DNA of 64,000 nucleotides from an uncultured Candidatus Melainabacteria bacterium (GTDB lineage: Bacteria; Cyanobacteriota; Vampirovibrionia; Gastranaerophilales; Gastranaerophilaceae), in NCBI GenBank assembly GCA_947090755.1, contig CAMUPF010000006.1, positions 18,476 through 82,475 of the forward strand. Reading direction: 5' to 3'. The notes beneath the pieces are model-generated. The model was given only the letters and a program-made list of their open reading frames with translations, ran no database searches and had not been told where the DNA came from. Shown here one piece after another: positions 35,797-45,166 of this stretch. The number at the start of each line of letters is the position of its first letter. The first letter of the stretch is position 1. The position numbers were made by a program, and so were the translations under genes.

Positions 35797-36192
35797 ATGA
35801 ATACAGATCCAATAGCAGATATGCTAACAAGAATCAGAAACGCTAGTATGGTTTCTTTGACAGAAGTTAAAATGCCATCTTCTAAATTGAAAGTTGAATT
35901 GGCAAAATTGCTTAAATCAGAAGGTTTCATCACTGATTACGCAGTTTCTGAAGAAGGTAAATTCAAAGTATTATCAATCACTTTGAAATACGATTCTAAA
36001 AACAAACCTGTTATCTCTAAATTGCAAAGAGTTTCAAAACCAGGTTTGAGAAGCTACTGCAAGGCTCAAAACCTTCCTCAAGTATTAGGCGGTTTAGGCG
36101 TTGCAATCGTTTCAACAAGCAAAGGCTTGATGACAGACAGAAAAGCCCGTAAAGAAAACATCGGCGGCGAAGTTTTATGTTACGTTTACTAA
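35797..36192 (+). CDS. rpsH: Ribosomal protein uS8
   Basis: 131 aa from ATG 35797 (AGGAG upstream). [15 protein letters not shown] start and GGEVLCYVY end. Separated from rpsN by about 3.3 kb; its own promoter is probably in 35630-35665 (TATAAT at about 35660 with a poor -35). The 130-nt leader might hold an S8 feedback site, not proven. Confidence 0.97.
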   Translation: MNTDPIADMLTRIRNASMVSLTEVKMPSSKLKVELAKLLKSEGFITDYAVSEEGKFKVLSITLKYDSKNKPVISKLQRVSKPGLRSYCKAQNLPQVLGGLGVAIVSTSKGLMTDRKARKENIGGEVLCYVY

Positions 36193-36285
36193 TTTGTAAA
36201 CCTAACCAACGTTGTAAAAAATATAGGCTAAATTGGTAGAAACACCTATATTGATTAAAGTTATACCAAAAGGAGAAAATTAATT

Positions 36286-36825
36286 ATGTCACGTATTGGT
36301 AAATTACCTATAGCAATTCCTTCAGGAGTTGAAGTTAAAATCGAAGGTCAAATAGTTACCGTTAAAGGTTCTAAAGGTACTGAATCAGTAACCGTTCGTC
36401 CTGAAATTTCTGTAAAAGTTGAAGACAATCACATCGTTGTTGAAAGAGTTGATGAATCACGTCAAGCACGTTCATTACACGGATTGTCAAGAACTTTAAT
36501 CGCAAATGCAGTTAAAGGCGTAAGCGAAGGTTTCGAAAAGAAATTAGAAATCGTCGGTGTTGGTTACCGTGCTAACATGGAAGGTTCAAACCTTAACATG
36601 GCACTTGGTTACTCTCACCCTGTAGTAATCGTTCCGCCGGCAGGAATTACTCTTTCTGTTGAGGCTAACACAAAAGTTTCTGTAAAAGGAACAAATAAAC
36701 AGTTGGTTGGCGATGTAGCAGCTGAAATTCGCGGAAAACGTCCACCTGAAGTTTACAAAGGAAAAGGTGTTAAATACGAAGGCGAATACATCAGACGTAA
36801 AGCCGGTAAAGCTGGTAAGAAATAG
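36286..36825 (+). CDS. rplF: Ribosomal protein uL6
   Basis: 179 aa. [17 protein letters not shown] start, two similar domains, [18 protein letters not shown] end. Normal length. Confidence 0.98.
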   Translation: MSRIGKLPIAIPSGVEVKIEGQIVTVKGSKGTESVTVRPEISVKVEDNHIVVERVDESRQARSLHGLSRTLIANAVKGVSEGFEKKLEIVGVGYRANMEGSNLNMALGYSHPVVIVPPAGITLSVEANTKVSVKGTNKQLVGDVAAEIRGKRPPEVYKGKGVKYEGEYIRRKAGKAGKK

Positions 36826-36939
36826 ACCTGCGGTCTATCTGCTGCGCTTAAGATACTGGCGTATTTCCACTCTAATTTTGTTAGAAGCCCGTGTGAACCC
36901 TCTTGGTGGAGAGCAGGTTTGGGCAGAAAGAAGGAAAAA

Positions 36940-37308
36940 ATGATTAAACAAGAAAACAGAAAAGCAAAAGTTCAAAAAAGACACAGATCAATCAGAAACA
37001 AAATCTCAGGAACCGCTGAGTTCCCTAGATTGGCTGTATATAGAAGTACAAAACACATTTACGCTCAATTGATTGATGATGTTAATCATGTAACATTGGC
37101 ATCAGCTTCTTCAAATGATAAAGATTTGAAAGAAAAATTGGCAAACGGCGGTAACATCGAAGCTGCTAAAGTTGTTGGTGAAACAATCGCTCAAAAAGCT
37201 AAAAAAGCAGGCGTTGAATGCGTAGTATTCGATAGAGGCGGATTCTTGTATCACGGTCGTGTAGCAGCTTTGGCTGATGCGGCTAGAGAAGCTGGCTTGA
37301 TGTTCTAA
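36940..37308 (+). CDS. rplR: Ribosomal protein uL18
   Basis: 122 aa from ATG 36940 (AAGAAGG upstream; a TTG at 36919 overlaps that site). [23 protein letters not shown] and [23 protein letters not shown]. Last ribosomal gene: rpsE, rpmD, rplO and secY do not follow. Confidence 0.97.
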   Translation: MIKQENRKAKVQKRHRSIRNKISGTAEFPRLAVYRSTKHIYAQLIDDVNHVTLASASSNDKDLKEKLANGGNIEAAKVVGETIAQKAKKAGVECVVFDRGGFLYHGRVAALADAAREAGLMF

Positions 37309-37320
37309 TTGCGTAAGCCG

Positions 37321-37373
37321 GTGTAGCCACAGCGCAGGCTTGCGTTGAGCAAGACTGGCAGGTGGCGAAACAC
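37321..37373 (+). repeat. Structured dispersed element, copy D (after rplR)
   Basis: GTGT 37321-37324 with ACAC 37370-37373; stem GCCAC 37326-37330 with GTGGC 37362-37366; hairpin CTTGC 37339-37343, GTTGA, GCAAG 37349-37353; alternative GCGCA-GGCT-TGCGT. Flank AGCC before and ATGTCA after resemble copy C. A second hairpin (CAATTTCT...AGAAATTG) follows, then the terminator. Confidence 0.5.
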
Positions 37374-37449
37374 TATGTCAGCGACGTTTCAATTTCTGCA
37401 ATTGTTGATAACAATTGCTTAGAAATTGTCAGGAGCTTTTGACGAAATA

Positions 37450-37482
37450 AAAAGGGCGGACTTTGAAAAAGTCCGCCCTTTT
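37450..37482. terminator. Bidirectional terminator
   Basis: 15-bp perfect stem AAAAGGGCGGACTTT-GAA-AAAGTCCGCCCTTTT between rplR and the convergent gene. Confidence 0.95.
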
Positions 37483-37483
37483 G

Positions 37484-38338
37484 TTAGTTATAAATGTATA
37501 AGTCCTGAGTGAGTTTAATTTCGTAAAGGGTTTCAGGCGGGAGTGAGATTCGGTTTCCTTTTGCCTTAAGTGCTGCAACCGGTGAAAGGATTACGCCGCC
37601 GATGTAGCCCACCGTTCCGCCAAGAAAGGTGAATGGTGAAAGGATTACAGTCGCACCATCGTTGGCAAATGCGGCAGTCTTTTTCATTGATGTGCGGAAG
37701 AATCTATGACTTTTTTTGATGTATTTACCGGTGCTTGCAAGGTAGGTACGTTTACCTTTAATGTTGTTTAAAAAGATTTTTTTGCCGTTGGCTTTTGTGA
37801 TTTTGCCATCAGTGTAATGCGTTGCGCCGTCAAGGGTAATACTTTCAATTTCAAGTTTTACCAGACCGCCGTTACCTGTGTATTGCGGAAGATGGGCGTC
37901 GACTATCCGGCCGCGGAGTGTTGAACCTGCCGGGATCGTTATGTAGCGTTTCGTTACGGGTTTTGTGGTCGTGAAGCTTACACGGTTGCCGATTTTAGCG
38001 CTGTCGGAAGCCCAGTTCTTTGAAGTCGCACGGAATTTTGTGCCGCGTCCGATTTTGGTTGCTGTTGAACGGTCAGCCGGTTTAATTGCAATAGGTTTAC
38101 GCGCTTCTGGTGGTTTAATTTTTTGTGTGGAAATATTATTTCCTGTCTGTACCTGTTCATTAGGTTCTAAGCCCTCCGGAAGTTTTGGCAGAGTTTCTTC
38201 GAGGCTTCCGGCGTTGTATTTTTTGTTTATTTCGGCGTCGATTGAATTATCTAATTCAATACAAAAACCTTGGGACTGAAATAAACACAGCCCCAAGATG
38301 ATTTGAAAAAAATATTGTATGAATTTTTTGGTTCTCAT
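37484..38338 (-). CDS. Exported protein of unknown function, paralogue type 1
   Basis: 284 aa with a signal peptide (about 1-27). Central beta-rich unit 'I-P-A-G-S-T-L-R-G-R-I-V-D-A ... G-L-V-K-L-E-I-E-S-I-T-L-D-G' and a C-terminal glycine-rich hydrophobic stretch (TFLGGTVGYIGGVILSPVAA). The same arrangement, with different residues (IPKGTLAHGSIIES ... MDFDYLITPDGREIPI), occurs in the exported protein at 53752-54900. The 'GT-x-x-x-G-x-I ... L-x-x-x-G' pattern recalls TrbI/TraB-type beta domains (weak). Start overlaps the preceding gene by one base. Confidence 0.68.
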   Translation of the reverse strand: MRTKKFIQYFFQIILGLCLFQSQGFCIELDNSIDAEINKKYNAGSLEETLPKLPEGLEPNEQVQTGNNISTQKIKPPEARKPIAIKPADRSTATKIGRGTKFRATSKNWASDSAKIGNRVSFTTTKPVTKRYITIPAGSTLRGRIVDAHLPQYTGNGGLVKLEIESITLDGATHYTDGKITKANGKKIFLNNIKGKRTYLASTGKYIKKSHRFFRTSMKKTAAFANDGATVILSPFTFLGGTVGYIGGVILSPVAALKAKGNRISLPPETLYEIKLTQDLYIYN

Positions 38339-39711
38339 TATTTTTTTAATGCTTCGTTGATGGCTTTTGCCGCTTTTTTGCCGGCACCCATCGCGTTAAT
38401 TGCGTTTGATGCTCCGACCGGTGCAACGTCGCCGCCTGCGTAAACATTTTCTAATGAAGTTGCGCGGGTTTCTGCGTCTACCGTAATGTAGCCGCGTCTG
38501 TCCGTGATGATTTCCAAGCCTTCAGCCTGTGCTGATTTTTGGATAATCGGGTTAGGGCCTGTACCGAGCGCTACGATTACTGTGTCAAGTTCGATTGTTT
38601 CAACTTCGCCGGTTGCAACAGGTGAACGTCTTCCGCTTTCGTCAGGTTCGCCAAGTTCCATAACTTCAAGTTCTACTGATTTAACGTAACCGTCTTCGCC
38701 GTGGATTTCTTTCGGTGCAAGTAAGAATTTAAATACAACGCCTTCTTCTTTAGCGTGGCGGATTTCTTCTAAACGTGCCGGAAGTTCTTTTTCTGTACGT
38801 CTGTAAATGATATAAACTTCTTCAAAACCAACGCGAACGGCAGTTCTTGCCGCGTCCATTGCGACGTTTCCGCCGCCGAAGATTGCGGCTTTTTTACCCA
38901 CGCGAAGTGGAGTTGTGCTGTCTTTTTCCCACGCGCCCATGAGGTTTACGCGGGTTAAGAATTCATTTGCTGAATATACGCCGTTTAGGTTTTCACCCGG
39001 AACGCCCATCATTTTCGGCAAGCCTGCTCCTGAACAGATAAATACAGCATCAAAGCCGTCTTCTTTCAATTGTTGAAGGGTTATTGATTTACCAACAACA
39101 ACGTTAGTGTGGAATTCAACGCCCATAGCTTTAAGGTTTTCGATTTCTCTGTCCAGAACTACGCGTGGAAGTCTGAATGGAGGAATTCCGTATCTCAAAA
39201 CGCCGCCGAGTTTGTGAAGCGCTTCAAAAACAACAACTTCGTGGCCGGCTTTTCTGAGGTCAGCTGCTGCTGTGATACCTGCGCAGCCTGAACCAACGAC
39301 CGCAACTTTTTTACCGCTCGGTTTGATTTCAGGCATTGCGGCTTTTGTGTTGTCGCCAACATATCTTTCCAATGCCCCTATTGAAACCGGTTGGCCTTTA
39401 ATGCCAAGAACGCAGTTGCCTTCGCATTGTCTTTCCTGAGGGCAAACACGGCCGCAAACTGATGGTAACATACTGGTTTCACGGATAATTTCACCCGCTT
39501 TTTCTAAATTATCTTCTTTGATAGCTTTGATAAAGTCAGGAATTTTAATATTAACCGGACATCCTTGAACGCAGCGTGGATTTTTGCAGTTCAAACATCT
39601 TGAAGCTTCAAGTTTAACCTGTTCCGGTGTTAAATTACTTTCGACAGGATTAAAATTAGAACGTCTTTCGATTTTGTCCTGTTCCTGAACTCTTTGTCTT
39701 TCTATTGCCAT
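38338..39711 (-). CDS. GltD-like NADPH flavoprotein (glutamate synthase small-chain family / NfnB-like)
   Basis: 457 aa; ATG 39711 is chosen because GGGAG lies six bases before it (an ATG at 39717 abuts the site). N-terminal cysteine clusters for two 4Fe-4S centres (CLNCKNPRCVQGCP and CGRVCPQERQCEGNC), FAD fold VVGSGCAGITAAADLR, NADPH fold GGGNVAMDAARTAVR, C-terminal YAGGDVAPVG. No glutamate synthase large subunit is near. Members without GltB act as NfnB-type transhydrogenase subunits or partner other oxidoreductases, so the real reaction is open. Confidence 0.9.
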   Translation of the reverse strand: MAIERQRVQEQDKIERRSNFNPVESNLTPEQVKLEASRCLNCKNPRCVQGCPVNIKIPDFIKAIKEDNLEKAGEIIRETSMLPSVCGRVCPQERQCEGNCVLGIKGQPVSIGALERYVGDNTKAAMPEIKPSGKKVAVVGSGCAGITAAADLRKAGHEVVVFEALHKLGGVLRYGIPPFRLPRVVLDREIENLKAMGVEFHTNVVVGKSITLQQLKEDGFDAVFICSGAGLPKMMGVPGENLNGVYSANEFLTRVNLMGAWEKDSTTPLRVGKKAAIFGGGNVAMDAARTAVRVGFEEVYIIYRRTEKELPARLEEIRHAKEEGVVFKFLLAPKEIHGEDGYVKSVELEVMELGEPDESGRRSPVATGEVETIELDTVIVALGTGPNPIIQKSAQAEGLEIITDRRGYITVDAETRATSLENVYAGGDVAPVGASNAINAMGAGKKAAKAINEALKK

Positions 39712-39781
39712 ACACATCTCCCTTATTATTCATAATTCAATAATAAAATTTTACATCAAACACGGGATATGTGCAAGGAAA

Positions 39782-40522
39782 TTATTTGTGGCTTTTAATG
39801 TATGAATCAACAAGTCTGCTATCATTTGACAGAGCCGCCGGTTTTACATCCGCTGTTGAAACATCAAGTTTTTTTTCGGTGTCAAAACTGTTTTTTGTTT
39901 CAGGATTAACTTCCGGTTTTTTATTTTCGGAGTCTTTCATCATCCATTTTTTAGCAGTGTCAGCGAGCGGGGTTGACAGGAACGGTACAATCATACGTTT
40001 GGCAACGATTGTTGATAATGCAAGACCTGTGATTTGAGTGAAGGCGCTGACGATTGAACCTTTGTATTTATCAAATGCAGGGTGGAATTCGTCGCCGCCG
40101 ATTCCTTTAAAGTCTTTTGTTTTATTGAGGACTGCCTGATAACCTTTTGCGGCACTTCTGTTGAAGAATTTGCCCATTGTTTTTGCAAATAATTTGTTTT
40201 GGAATTTAGTGAATCCGATAGTCATTGCGATTTGTGTTGAAATCATCAAAATACCGTTTGTAAGGTCCAATGCCGCAACGAACGGACGTTTATCTTCCGG
40301 TATATTTTTGTTGTTTAAACTTTGATAAGTATAAAGAGCGCATCCAATACCGTCTTTAGCAACAACAGAACCTACGCCTACTGCGGTGATAAGATTGTTG
40401 TCGTTTATTTGGTATTTTCTGCCCAGTGTTTTTTTAACGAAGTTGGTTTCACCGAGCCAGTTTGCAGGTTTGTAAATAAGGTTTTCTTTTAATGAGGATC
40501 CGATTCTACTAATATTAGCCAT
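39782..40522 (-). CDS. Unknown hydrophobic protein
   Basis: 246 aa, not recognised. Hydrophobic stretches at about 44-60, 80-105 and 150-170; charged, disordered tail (about 195-246) rich in K, E, D and P. Start overlaps the end of the 481-aa gene by 8 bp, so the two are coupled and probably work together. Confidence 0.6.
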   Translation of the reverse strand: MANISRIGSSLKENLIYKPANWLGETNFVKKTLGRKYQINDNNLITAVGVGSVVAKDGIGCALYTYQSLNNKNIPEDKRPFVAALDLTNGILMISTQIAMTIGFTKFQNKLFAKTMGKFFNRSAAKGYQAVLNKTKDFKGIGGDEFHPAFDKYKGSIVSAFTQITGLALSTIVAKRMIVPFLSTPLADTAKKWMMKDSENKKPEVNPETKNSFDTEKKLDVSTADVKPAALSNDSRLVDSYIKSHK

Positions 40523-41960
40523 TATTTACCTCCTTTCCTTTCGCCGGTGCCTGTTCTACAAGTTTGTTATTGGCTTTTGCTTTTTTGTTAGAAAGGTTAG
40601 GGAAGAATTTATCCATAAATATCGGATACGCAATGTTAAGTAATTCGCAGGAGAACGGAGCAGCGATTAAGCCTAAGATGACGCCGCCGATTTGTTTGTG
40701 GCATTTCATGCTGCCTTTGATTTGTTGTTTGAACATATCGGCAACTCTTTGTGCGAAGATGATTCCTTTTTTAGCAAGACGTTTATTATTTTTAACTTCT
40801 GTGCTAAACATTGCTTCAATTTCTTTTACGGTTTTGCCGTTTTTGATTTCTGTTTGGATTTTTTCGTAGAATGCAAGGTTTTTATCAATAGCGGCAATTC
40901 TATCAGCTAATTCTTGTTTAACGGCTGTTTCAACTGCTGTTTTGTCTGCCATTTTATCAGGGCCGTATTTGATTGCGGTTGCCTTAACCTTTTGTATTTT
41001 GTCTTTCATTACTTCAATGAAGTCTCCTTGATCGGATGTAGGGATGTTACCTCTTGCGATATCAAGTACTTCTTCTGTAATTAATTTTAATTCGGCCAAA
41101 TCTTTGCCTTTTAAGCCTTTAATCTTATCTTTAAGCGCGGATTTTACTTTTTTCAAATCATTTTCGCCTAAGATGTTTTCCATTTCGGATACATATTCAA
41201 GTGTTTTCTGGTTATTGGTTCTGTAAAATTCTCTACGTCTTACTCTGTAAACATTTTTTTCATCCGTCAGACGTTTTCTTTCTGTTTTTTCGCCGTCAAT
41301 CAGGTTTTCAATCGCGCCGTTTACTGCGTTTTTGAAGATTTCCTTATCGATTTTGAATAATCCTGATTTATTAGCTTTGGAAATTTCAATTGTTTCGTTG
41401 TTTCTAATATCGTTGAGAAGTTTTTCTTTTTGTTGTTTAACCTTTGCTTTTACGGCGTTGTCAATTTGGGCTTCGCTGTAATCAGGGTGTTGTTTTTTGA
41501 TTTCTCTTGCGAGGAATTTTTCATCCTGAAAAGCGGTTCTATTATAGTTATCGCCAAATCTTCCTTTATTGTAAGCGTTTTCCATCACTTTATCAAACGG
41601 CTTAACGGTCAAATAGACGTTGGTTAATACGGTTAACACTGCTGAAATCGGTTGACGCCATGCTGCATAAGTTCTTGTATCTTCGTCGGATTTTGATAGC
41701 GGGTTAAATTTGATAAAAATCGGTGCGATTAAACCGGTACCGATTGCGTTAATCATGGTGTTTTGAACTTCACCCAATCCGCTGGAAAGTTTTTTTGCCA
41801 TTTTTACACTGTATGGCATAAAACTGTCGATTTTTTTACCTATGTCCGCAGAAGCATATTTATTACCGAATGCAACCTGACGGTTTTCTTGAGTAATCGG
41901 CTGGTTGTACTTCTGTGGATTTCCCGTATTTGCTACTTTTCCAAATTCTACTTTCATCAA
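40515..41960 (-). CDS. Unknown large helical protein with N-terminal AFG motif
   Basis: 481 aa, not recognised. N-terminus E-N-R-Q-V-A-F-G-N-K, two hydrophobic stretches near the N-terminus (about 65-85, 95-115) and one near the C-terminus (about 425-450), and about 250 residues of charged helix between. Membrane-spanning with a long coiled region is likely. AT-rich 177-bp upstream gap holds no gene. Confidence 0.6.
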   Translation of the reverse strand: MMKVEFGKVANTGNPQKYNQPITQENRQVAFGNKYASADIGKKIDSFMPYSVKMAKKLSSGLGEVQNTMINAIGTGLIAPIFIKFNPLSKSDEDTRTYAAWRQPISAVLTVLTNVYLTVKPFDKVMENAYNKGRFGDNYNRTAFQDEKFLAREIKKQHPDYSEAQIDNAVKAKVKQQKEKLLNDIRNNETIEISKANKSGLFKIDKEIFKNAVNGAIENLIDGEKTERKRLTDEKNVYRVRRREFYRTNNQKTLEYVSEMENILGENDLKKVKSALKDKIKGLKGKDLAELKLITEEVLDIARGNIPTSDQGDFIEVMKDKIQKVKATAIKYGPDKMADKTAVETAVKQELADRIAAIDKNLAFYEKIQTEIKNGKTVKEIEAMFSTEVKNNKRLAKKGIIFAQRVADMFKQQIKGSMKCHKQIGGVILGLIAAPFSCELLNIAYPIFMDKFFPNLSNKKAKANNKLVEQAPAKGKEVNNG

Positions 41961-42137
41961 TACACACTTCCCGAAGAATTCTGTTTCCTATATATATAGA
42001 CGTTCTAACATGGGAAAAATTGCCCCTTAATCGTTAAATGTTAACAATTGTAACGAACTCTACATGCAGAAAATAGGGTGAGAACTCCTACAACTCTTAC
42101 TATACCACCAACAAAATATTTTGCAAGCAAAACATAT

Positions 42138-42881
42138 CTAATTTATATTATATAGGATTATGCCGCAGGATATACTTAGATTTAGTGACTCTACGGCAGG
42201 GTTCATCTCGATTTTTACAGAGGTTGTTGAGTAATCTATTAATTCCTGAGAAAGGCCGTCTGCCTCGGAACCAAACATAATTAGCGCAGGTTTGCGGGCA
42301 TGGAATGTTTTTAACAGATTTGTTGCACGCGGCAGGGTCGCTATTCGTTCGAAATTATCAAAATATTTTTTTAGTTCATTGAGCGTTTCTATATGGAAAA
42401 CAGGTGTCTTACAGAGGTTTCCCACTGAAGCGCGTACGCATTTCGGGTTGTAAATATCGGTGCAATTCCCGTAAAGAATTACGGCATCAACGTCAAATGC
42501 TGCGGCACTTCTAAGAATCGTTCCAAGGTTGCCGACATCTTTAATTCCCTCTAAAAGCAAAACCTTTTGGGCGCTTTTGAGTATTTGCGTATCAAAATGT
42601 TTCCGGCATGCCACCGCAACGGCTTCCGGTGCACTCTCTGTCGTTGAAATTTTCTTCAGCACAGCGTCTGTTGTTTCGATTATTTTATCCTGCGCAAAAG
42701 CATAACGTGCGGCTTTTGCTTTTAATACAAAAATTCGTTCCAGTGTCAGGCCGATAGAATATGCTTCCTCTATTGCTTTGAAGCCCTCGAGTAGAAATTT
42801 ACCCTCAAGGTCGCGAAATTTCTTTTGTTGAAGCTTTGCGGTTTCTTTGACCAGTTCGTTGTTAACGCTTGTTATTTCCAT
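42138..42881 (-). CDS. SpoU/TrmH-family RNA 2'-O-methyltransferase
   Basis: 247 aa. N-terminal substrate-binding domain (about 1-95) and SPOUT domain with the three motifs: LEGIKDVGNLGTILRSA, IMFGSEADGLS and MNPAVESLNLSISCGI. Resembles RlmB/TrmH enzymes that methylate ribose in rRNA or tRNA; which nucleotide is not decidable. One-base overlap with the peptidase gene upstream. Confidence 0.92.
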   Translation of the reverse strand: MEITSVNNELVKETAKLQQKKFRDLEGKFLLEGFKAIEEAYSIGLTLERIFVLKAKAARYAFAQDKIIETTDAVLKKISTTESAPEAVAVACRKHFDTQILKSAQKVLLLEGIKDVGNLGTILRSAAAFDVDAVILYGNCTDIYNPKCVRASVGNLCKTPVFHIETLNELKKYFDNFERIATLPRATNLLKTFHARKPALIMFGSEADGLSQELIDYSTTSVKIEMNPAVESLNLSISCGIILYNIN

Positions 42882-44422
42882 CAGATAACCTCAAATTCTT
42901 CCAGCCATAATTTTTCCTGTTCGCTCATTATTTCGTAATTTATAAGTTTCTTTTCAAACGGCATGTTTGAAAAACTGATAATTACTCCATCATCAAGGTA
43001 GCAGGAATTTTCAAGCCTTATTCCGAAATTGTTTTCGCAGTAAAGCCCCGGTTCGATAGTGAAGCACATATTGTTTCGTAATTTTGCTTTGCCTAATTCT
43101 GACGGGCTTAAGGATGGAGGGTTTTCATGTACGCTGACACCTATCCCGTGGCCTAATCCGTGATTAAATACAAAACCGTCCACCATATTTTTCTGGATGA
43201 AAAATCTTGCCATTGCGTCGATATCATATCCTGTTTCAAAGTCGCGGCAGTTATAGCAGGTCAAAAACGTTCTTAAAACAGTTGTGTATACATGGCGTTG
43301 TAGTTCGGTCGGTGTGCCTTTCACAAAAACGCGTGTAATGTCTGTTGCAAGCCCCTCTTCAAAATAAGCACCGCAATCAACAAGGATAAGGCTTCCATCC
43401 TGAATAATTTCGTGTTTAGAAGATTTTGAATAATGTGCCAGCGCCGAGTTTTTGTCTTTTGCTACAATTGATTTGAAGCTTAAGCCTTTTGCACCTGCTT
43501 TATAAAATTCTTCTTCGAGCCTTTGAACTATATCAAATTCGCTCAGGTTATCATTTTCTTCAATGTAATTTCTCAATGCCAGAAGCGCATTGTCGGTACG
43601 TTCAAAAGCGCATGTCAAATGGTCGATTTCAGCCTCTGATTTTACTGATTTCATAAGCCTTATAGGATTTTCTTTCATTTCTGTGGCTTTGTCTTTTATC
43701 AGATTATAATCAAAGGCATTTAGTGATTTTTTATCTACAAAAATTTTACCGTCGAAGTTTTGTATTTCGTCATAAAAATCCTCAAAAGCATCTGTGGTAA
43801 ATAATTTAACGTCGTTTTTATAAATAAGCACTTTGCCATAAATCTTTGAGGAATACGGGATTGAATAACTCCTTTTATTGAAAAGGTAAGAAACTTCTTC
43901 AGCATTAGTTATTAAAATTGCCTCGTTTTCGCTCATAAATTCCTGAATACCTTCAACCTTTTCTTCCGGTGCGAGTCCGGGAACGGTTTCAATTTCAAGG
44001 TATTTTACAAAATGATCCGGCGTGAAAATGTCTTCATCCAGAAGTTTCACCGGAAAATATTTTGCGAAAAGTTCAACCTGCGCCTCAGAATTCTTCTTGG
44101 AAAAAATTCCGACAGTCTTATCTTGGCCTACTATGGCGGCAAGTTCGTCAATAAATTTCTGACCTTGTTGAAGCTTAACGACTTTTATGCATTCGTGGTT
44201 TACTTCTAAATCAGCCTGAATATGATAACGTCCATCTACGAACAGGTAAATCGTTTCCGGCGTCATTAATGCATCGCCGGTTGAACCCGTAAAACCTGTA
44301 ACTTGCAGGCGTGAATTTTCTTCCGGCAAAGTGTATTCTGCCAGAAATTCGTTAGTGGAATTTATCAAAAGGCAGTCAACGCCGTAATTATCAAGAATCT
44401 TTTTATTATTAAATTCGTTCAT
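42881..44422 (-). CDS. M24 aminopeptidase (Xaa-Pro aminopeptidase type)
   Basis: 513 aa from ATG 44422, which overlaps the parvulin stop (TAATG). Two creatinase-like N-terminal domains and a pita-bread catalytic domain with metal ligands in LVDCGAYFEEGLATDITRVF (D, D), HGLGHGIG (H), TIEPGLY (E) and GIRLENSCYL (E). Close to eukaryotic-type aminopeptidase P in length. Cytosolic; removes N-terminal residues before proline. Confidence 0.92.
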   Translation of the reverse strand: MNEFNNKKILDNYGVDCLLINSTNEFLAEYTLPEENSRLQVTGFTGSTGDALMTPETIYLFVDGRYHIQADLEVNHECIKVVKLQQGQKFIDELAAIVGQDKTVGIFSKKNSEAQVELFAKYFPVKLLDEDIFTPDHFVKYLEIETVPGLAPEEKVEGIQEFMSENEAILITNAEEVSYLFNKRSYSIPYSSKIYGKVLIYKNDVKLFTTDAFEDFYDEIQNFDGKIFVDKKSLNAFDYNLIKDKATEMKENPIRLMKSVKSEAEIDHLTCAFERTDNALLALRNYIEENDNLSEFDIVQRLEEEFYKAGAKGLSFKSIVAKDKNSALAHYSKSSKHEIIQDGSLILVDCGAYFEEGLATDITRVFVKGTPTELQRHVYTTVLRTFLTCYNCRDFETGYDIDAMARFFIQKNMVDGFVFNHGLGHGIGVSVHENPPSLSPSELGKAKLRNNMCFTIEPGLYCENNFGIRLENSCYLDDGVIISFSNMPFEKKLINYEIMSEQEKLWLEEFEVI

Positions 44423-44703
44423 TATGCTTTTTCTGTTACGAGAATCAAATGCCAACCGAATTGAGTTTGGACTGGTTCGGAAACTTTTCCTATTTCAAGC
44501 GCGAAAGCAGCGTCTTCAAAAGGTTTAACCATCATTCCGCGTCCGAAGAATCCTAAATCACCGCCGTTGGCGCCTGAAGGACAGAGTGAATGTTGTGCTA
44601 CCGCATTTGCAAAATCTTCCGGTGTTTTGATTTGTGCGGCTAAATCTTTTGCTTCCTGTTCTGTTTTGACAAGAATATGGCTTGCTCTAACTTTATTTGA
44701 CAT
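44422..44703 (-). CDS. Small parvulin-type peptidyl-prolyl isomerase
   Basis: 93 aa from ATG 44703 (GGAG upstream; longer frame rejected). A single rotamase domain: KVRASHILVKTEQEAKDL, GGDLGFFGRGMMVKPFEDAAF, VQTQFGWHLILV. No signal peptide, so cytosolic like E. coli PpiC. Heads a three-gene overlapping operon with the peptidase and methyltransferase. Confidence 0.93.
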   Translation of the reverse strand: MSNKVRASHILVKTEQEAKDLAAQIKTPEDFANAVAQHSLCPSGANGGDLGFFGRGMMVKPFEDAAFALEIGKVSEPVQTQFGWHLILVTEKA

Positions 44704-44943
44704 AAAAATTCTCCTATCTGTTCCTCTGGATTTTACCATGAAAAGATAAGAAAGGCAATGGAGCCGAAAAAGAAACCTGAACAAAAGTTAAAACATCTTC
44801 TCTCGAAATCCGATATAATCACTCAGGTGTTTCCGACTCCATGTATAGTTATGATAACGTTATTTTGGGGGGCTTTCATCCGTCGCGGGAGTGATTTTTG
44901 GTAAGGTTAGAGTAGTGAGTAAAAATTAATCCGTAAGAATTAG

Positions 44944-44971
44944 TTGAAATTTATTTTTTTTGTTGTAATAT
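44944..44971 (+). promoter_or_regulatory. Promoter of tRNA-Gly
   Basis: TTGAAA (44944-44949), 16 bp, TAATAT (44966-44971); start about 44978, 17 bases before the tRNA. The 240 bp to the left show no convincing gene. Confidence 0.55.
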
Positions 44972-44994
44972 AAGAATGAAAGTTACATAGAGTT

Positions 44995-45067
44995 GCGGAA
45001 GTAGCTCAGTTGGTAGAGTATCTGCCTTCCAAGCAGACTGTCGCGAGTTCGAGTCTCGTCTTCCGCT
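44995..45067 (+). tRNA. tRNA-Gly (anticodon TCC)
   Basis: Full cloverleaf: acceptor GCGGAAG/CTTCCGC, anticodon loop CTTCCAA in stem CTGC.../GCAG, T arm GCGAG-TTCGAGT-CTCGT. CCA is not encoded. Confidence 0.97.
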
Positions 45068-45104
45068 AATAGAACAGACCCGTCATTGATGGGTCTGTTC
45101 TATT
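45068..45104. terminator. Terminator after tRNA-Gly
   Basis: 14-bp stem AATAGAACAGACCC / GGGTCTGTTCTATT around a nine-base loop. Confidence 0.75.
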
Positions 45105-45166
45105 AGTAAGAGATACAAATCGATAAAACAAATCTTTGATTTTATGTTATAATTATACTGTCCGAG

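Noticed and set aside
38338..39711. Annotating the GltD-like gene as glutamate synthase
   Set aside because: No large subunit nearby; the family also contains NfnB and other oxidoreductase subunits.
44758..44904. 48-codon frame on the plus strand before tRNA-Gly
   Set aside because: Ribosome site too close, composition not protein-like, overlaps the promoter region of the parvulin operon.
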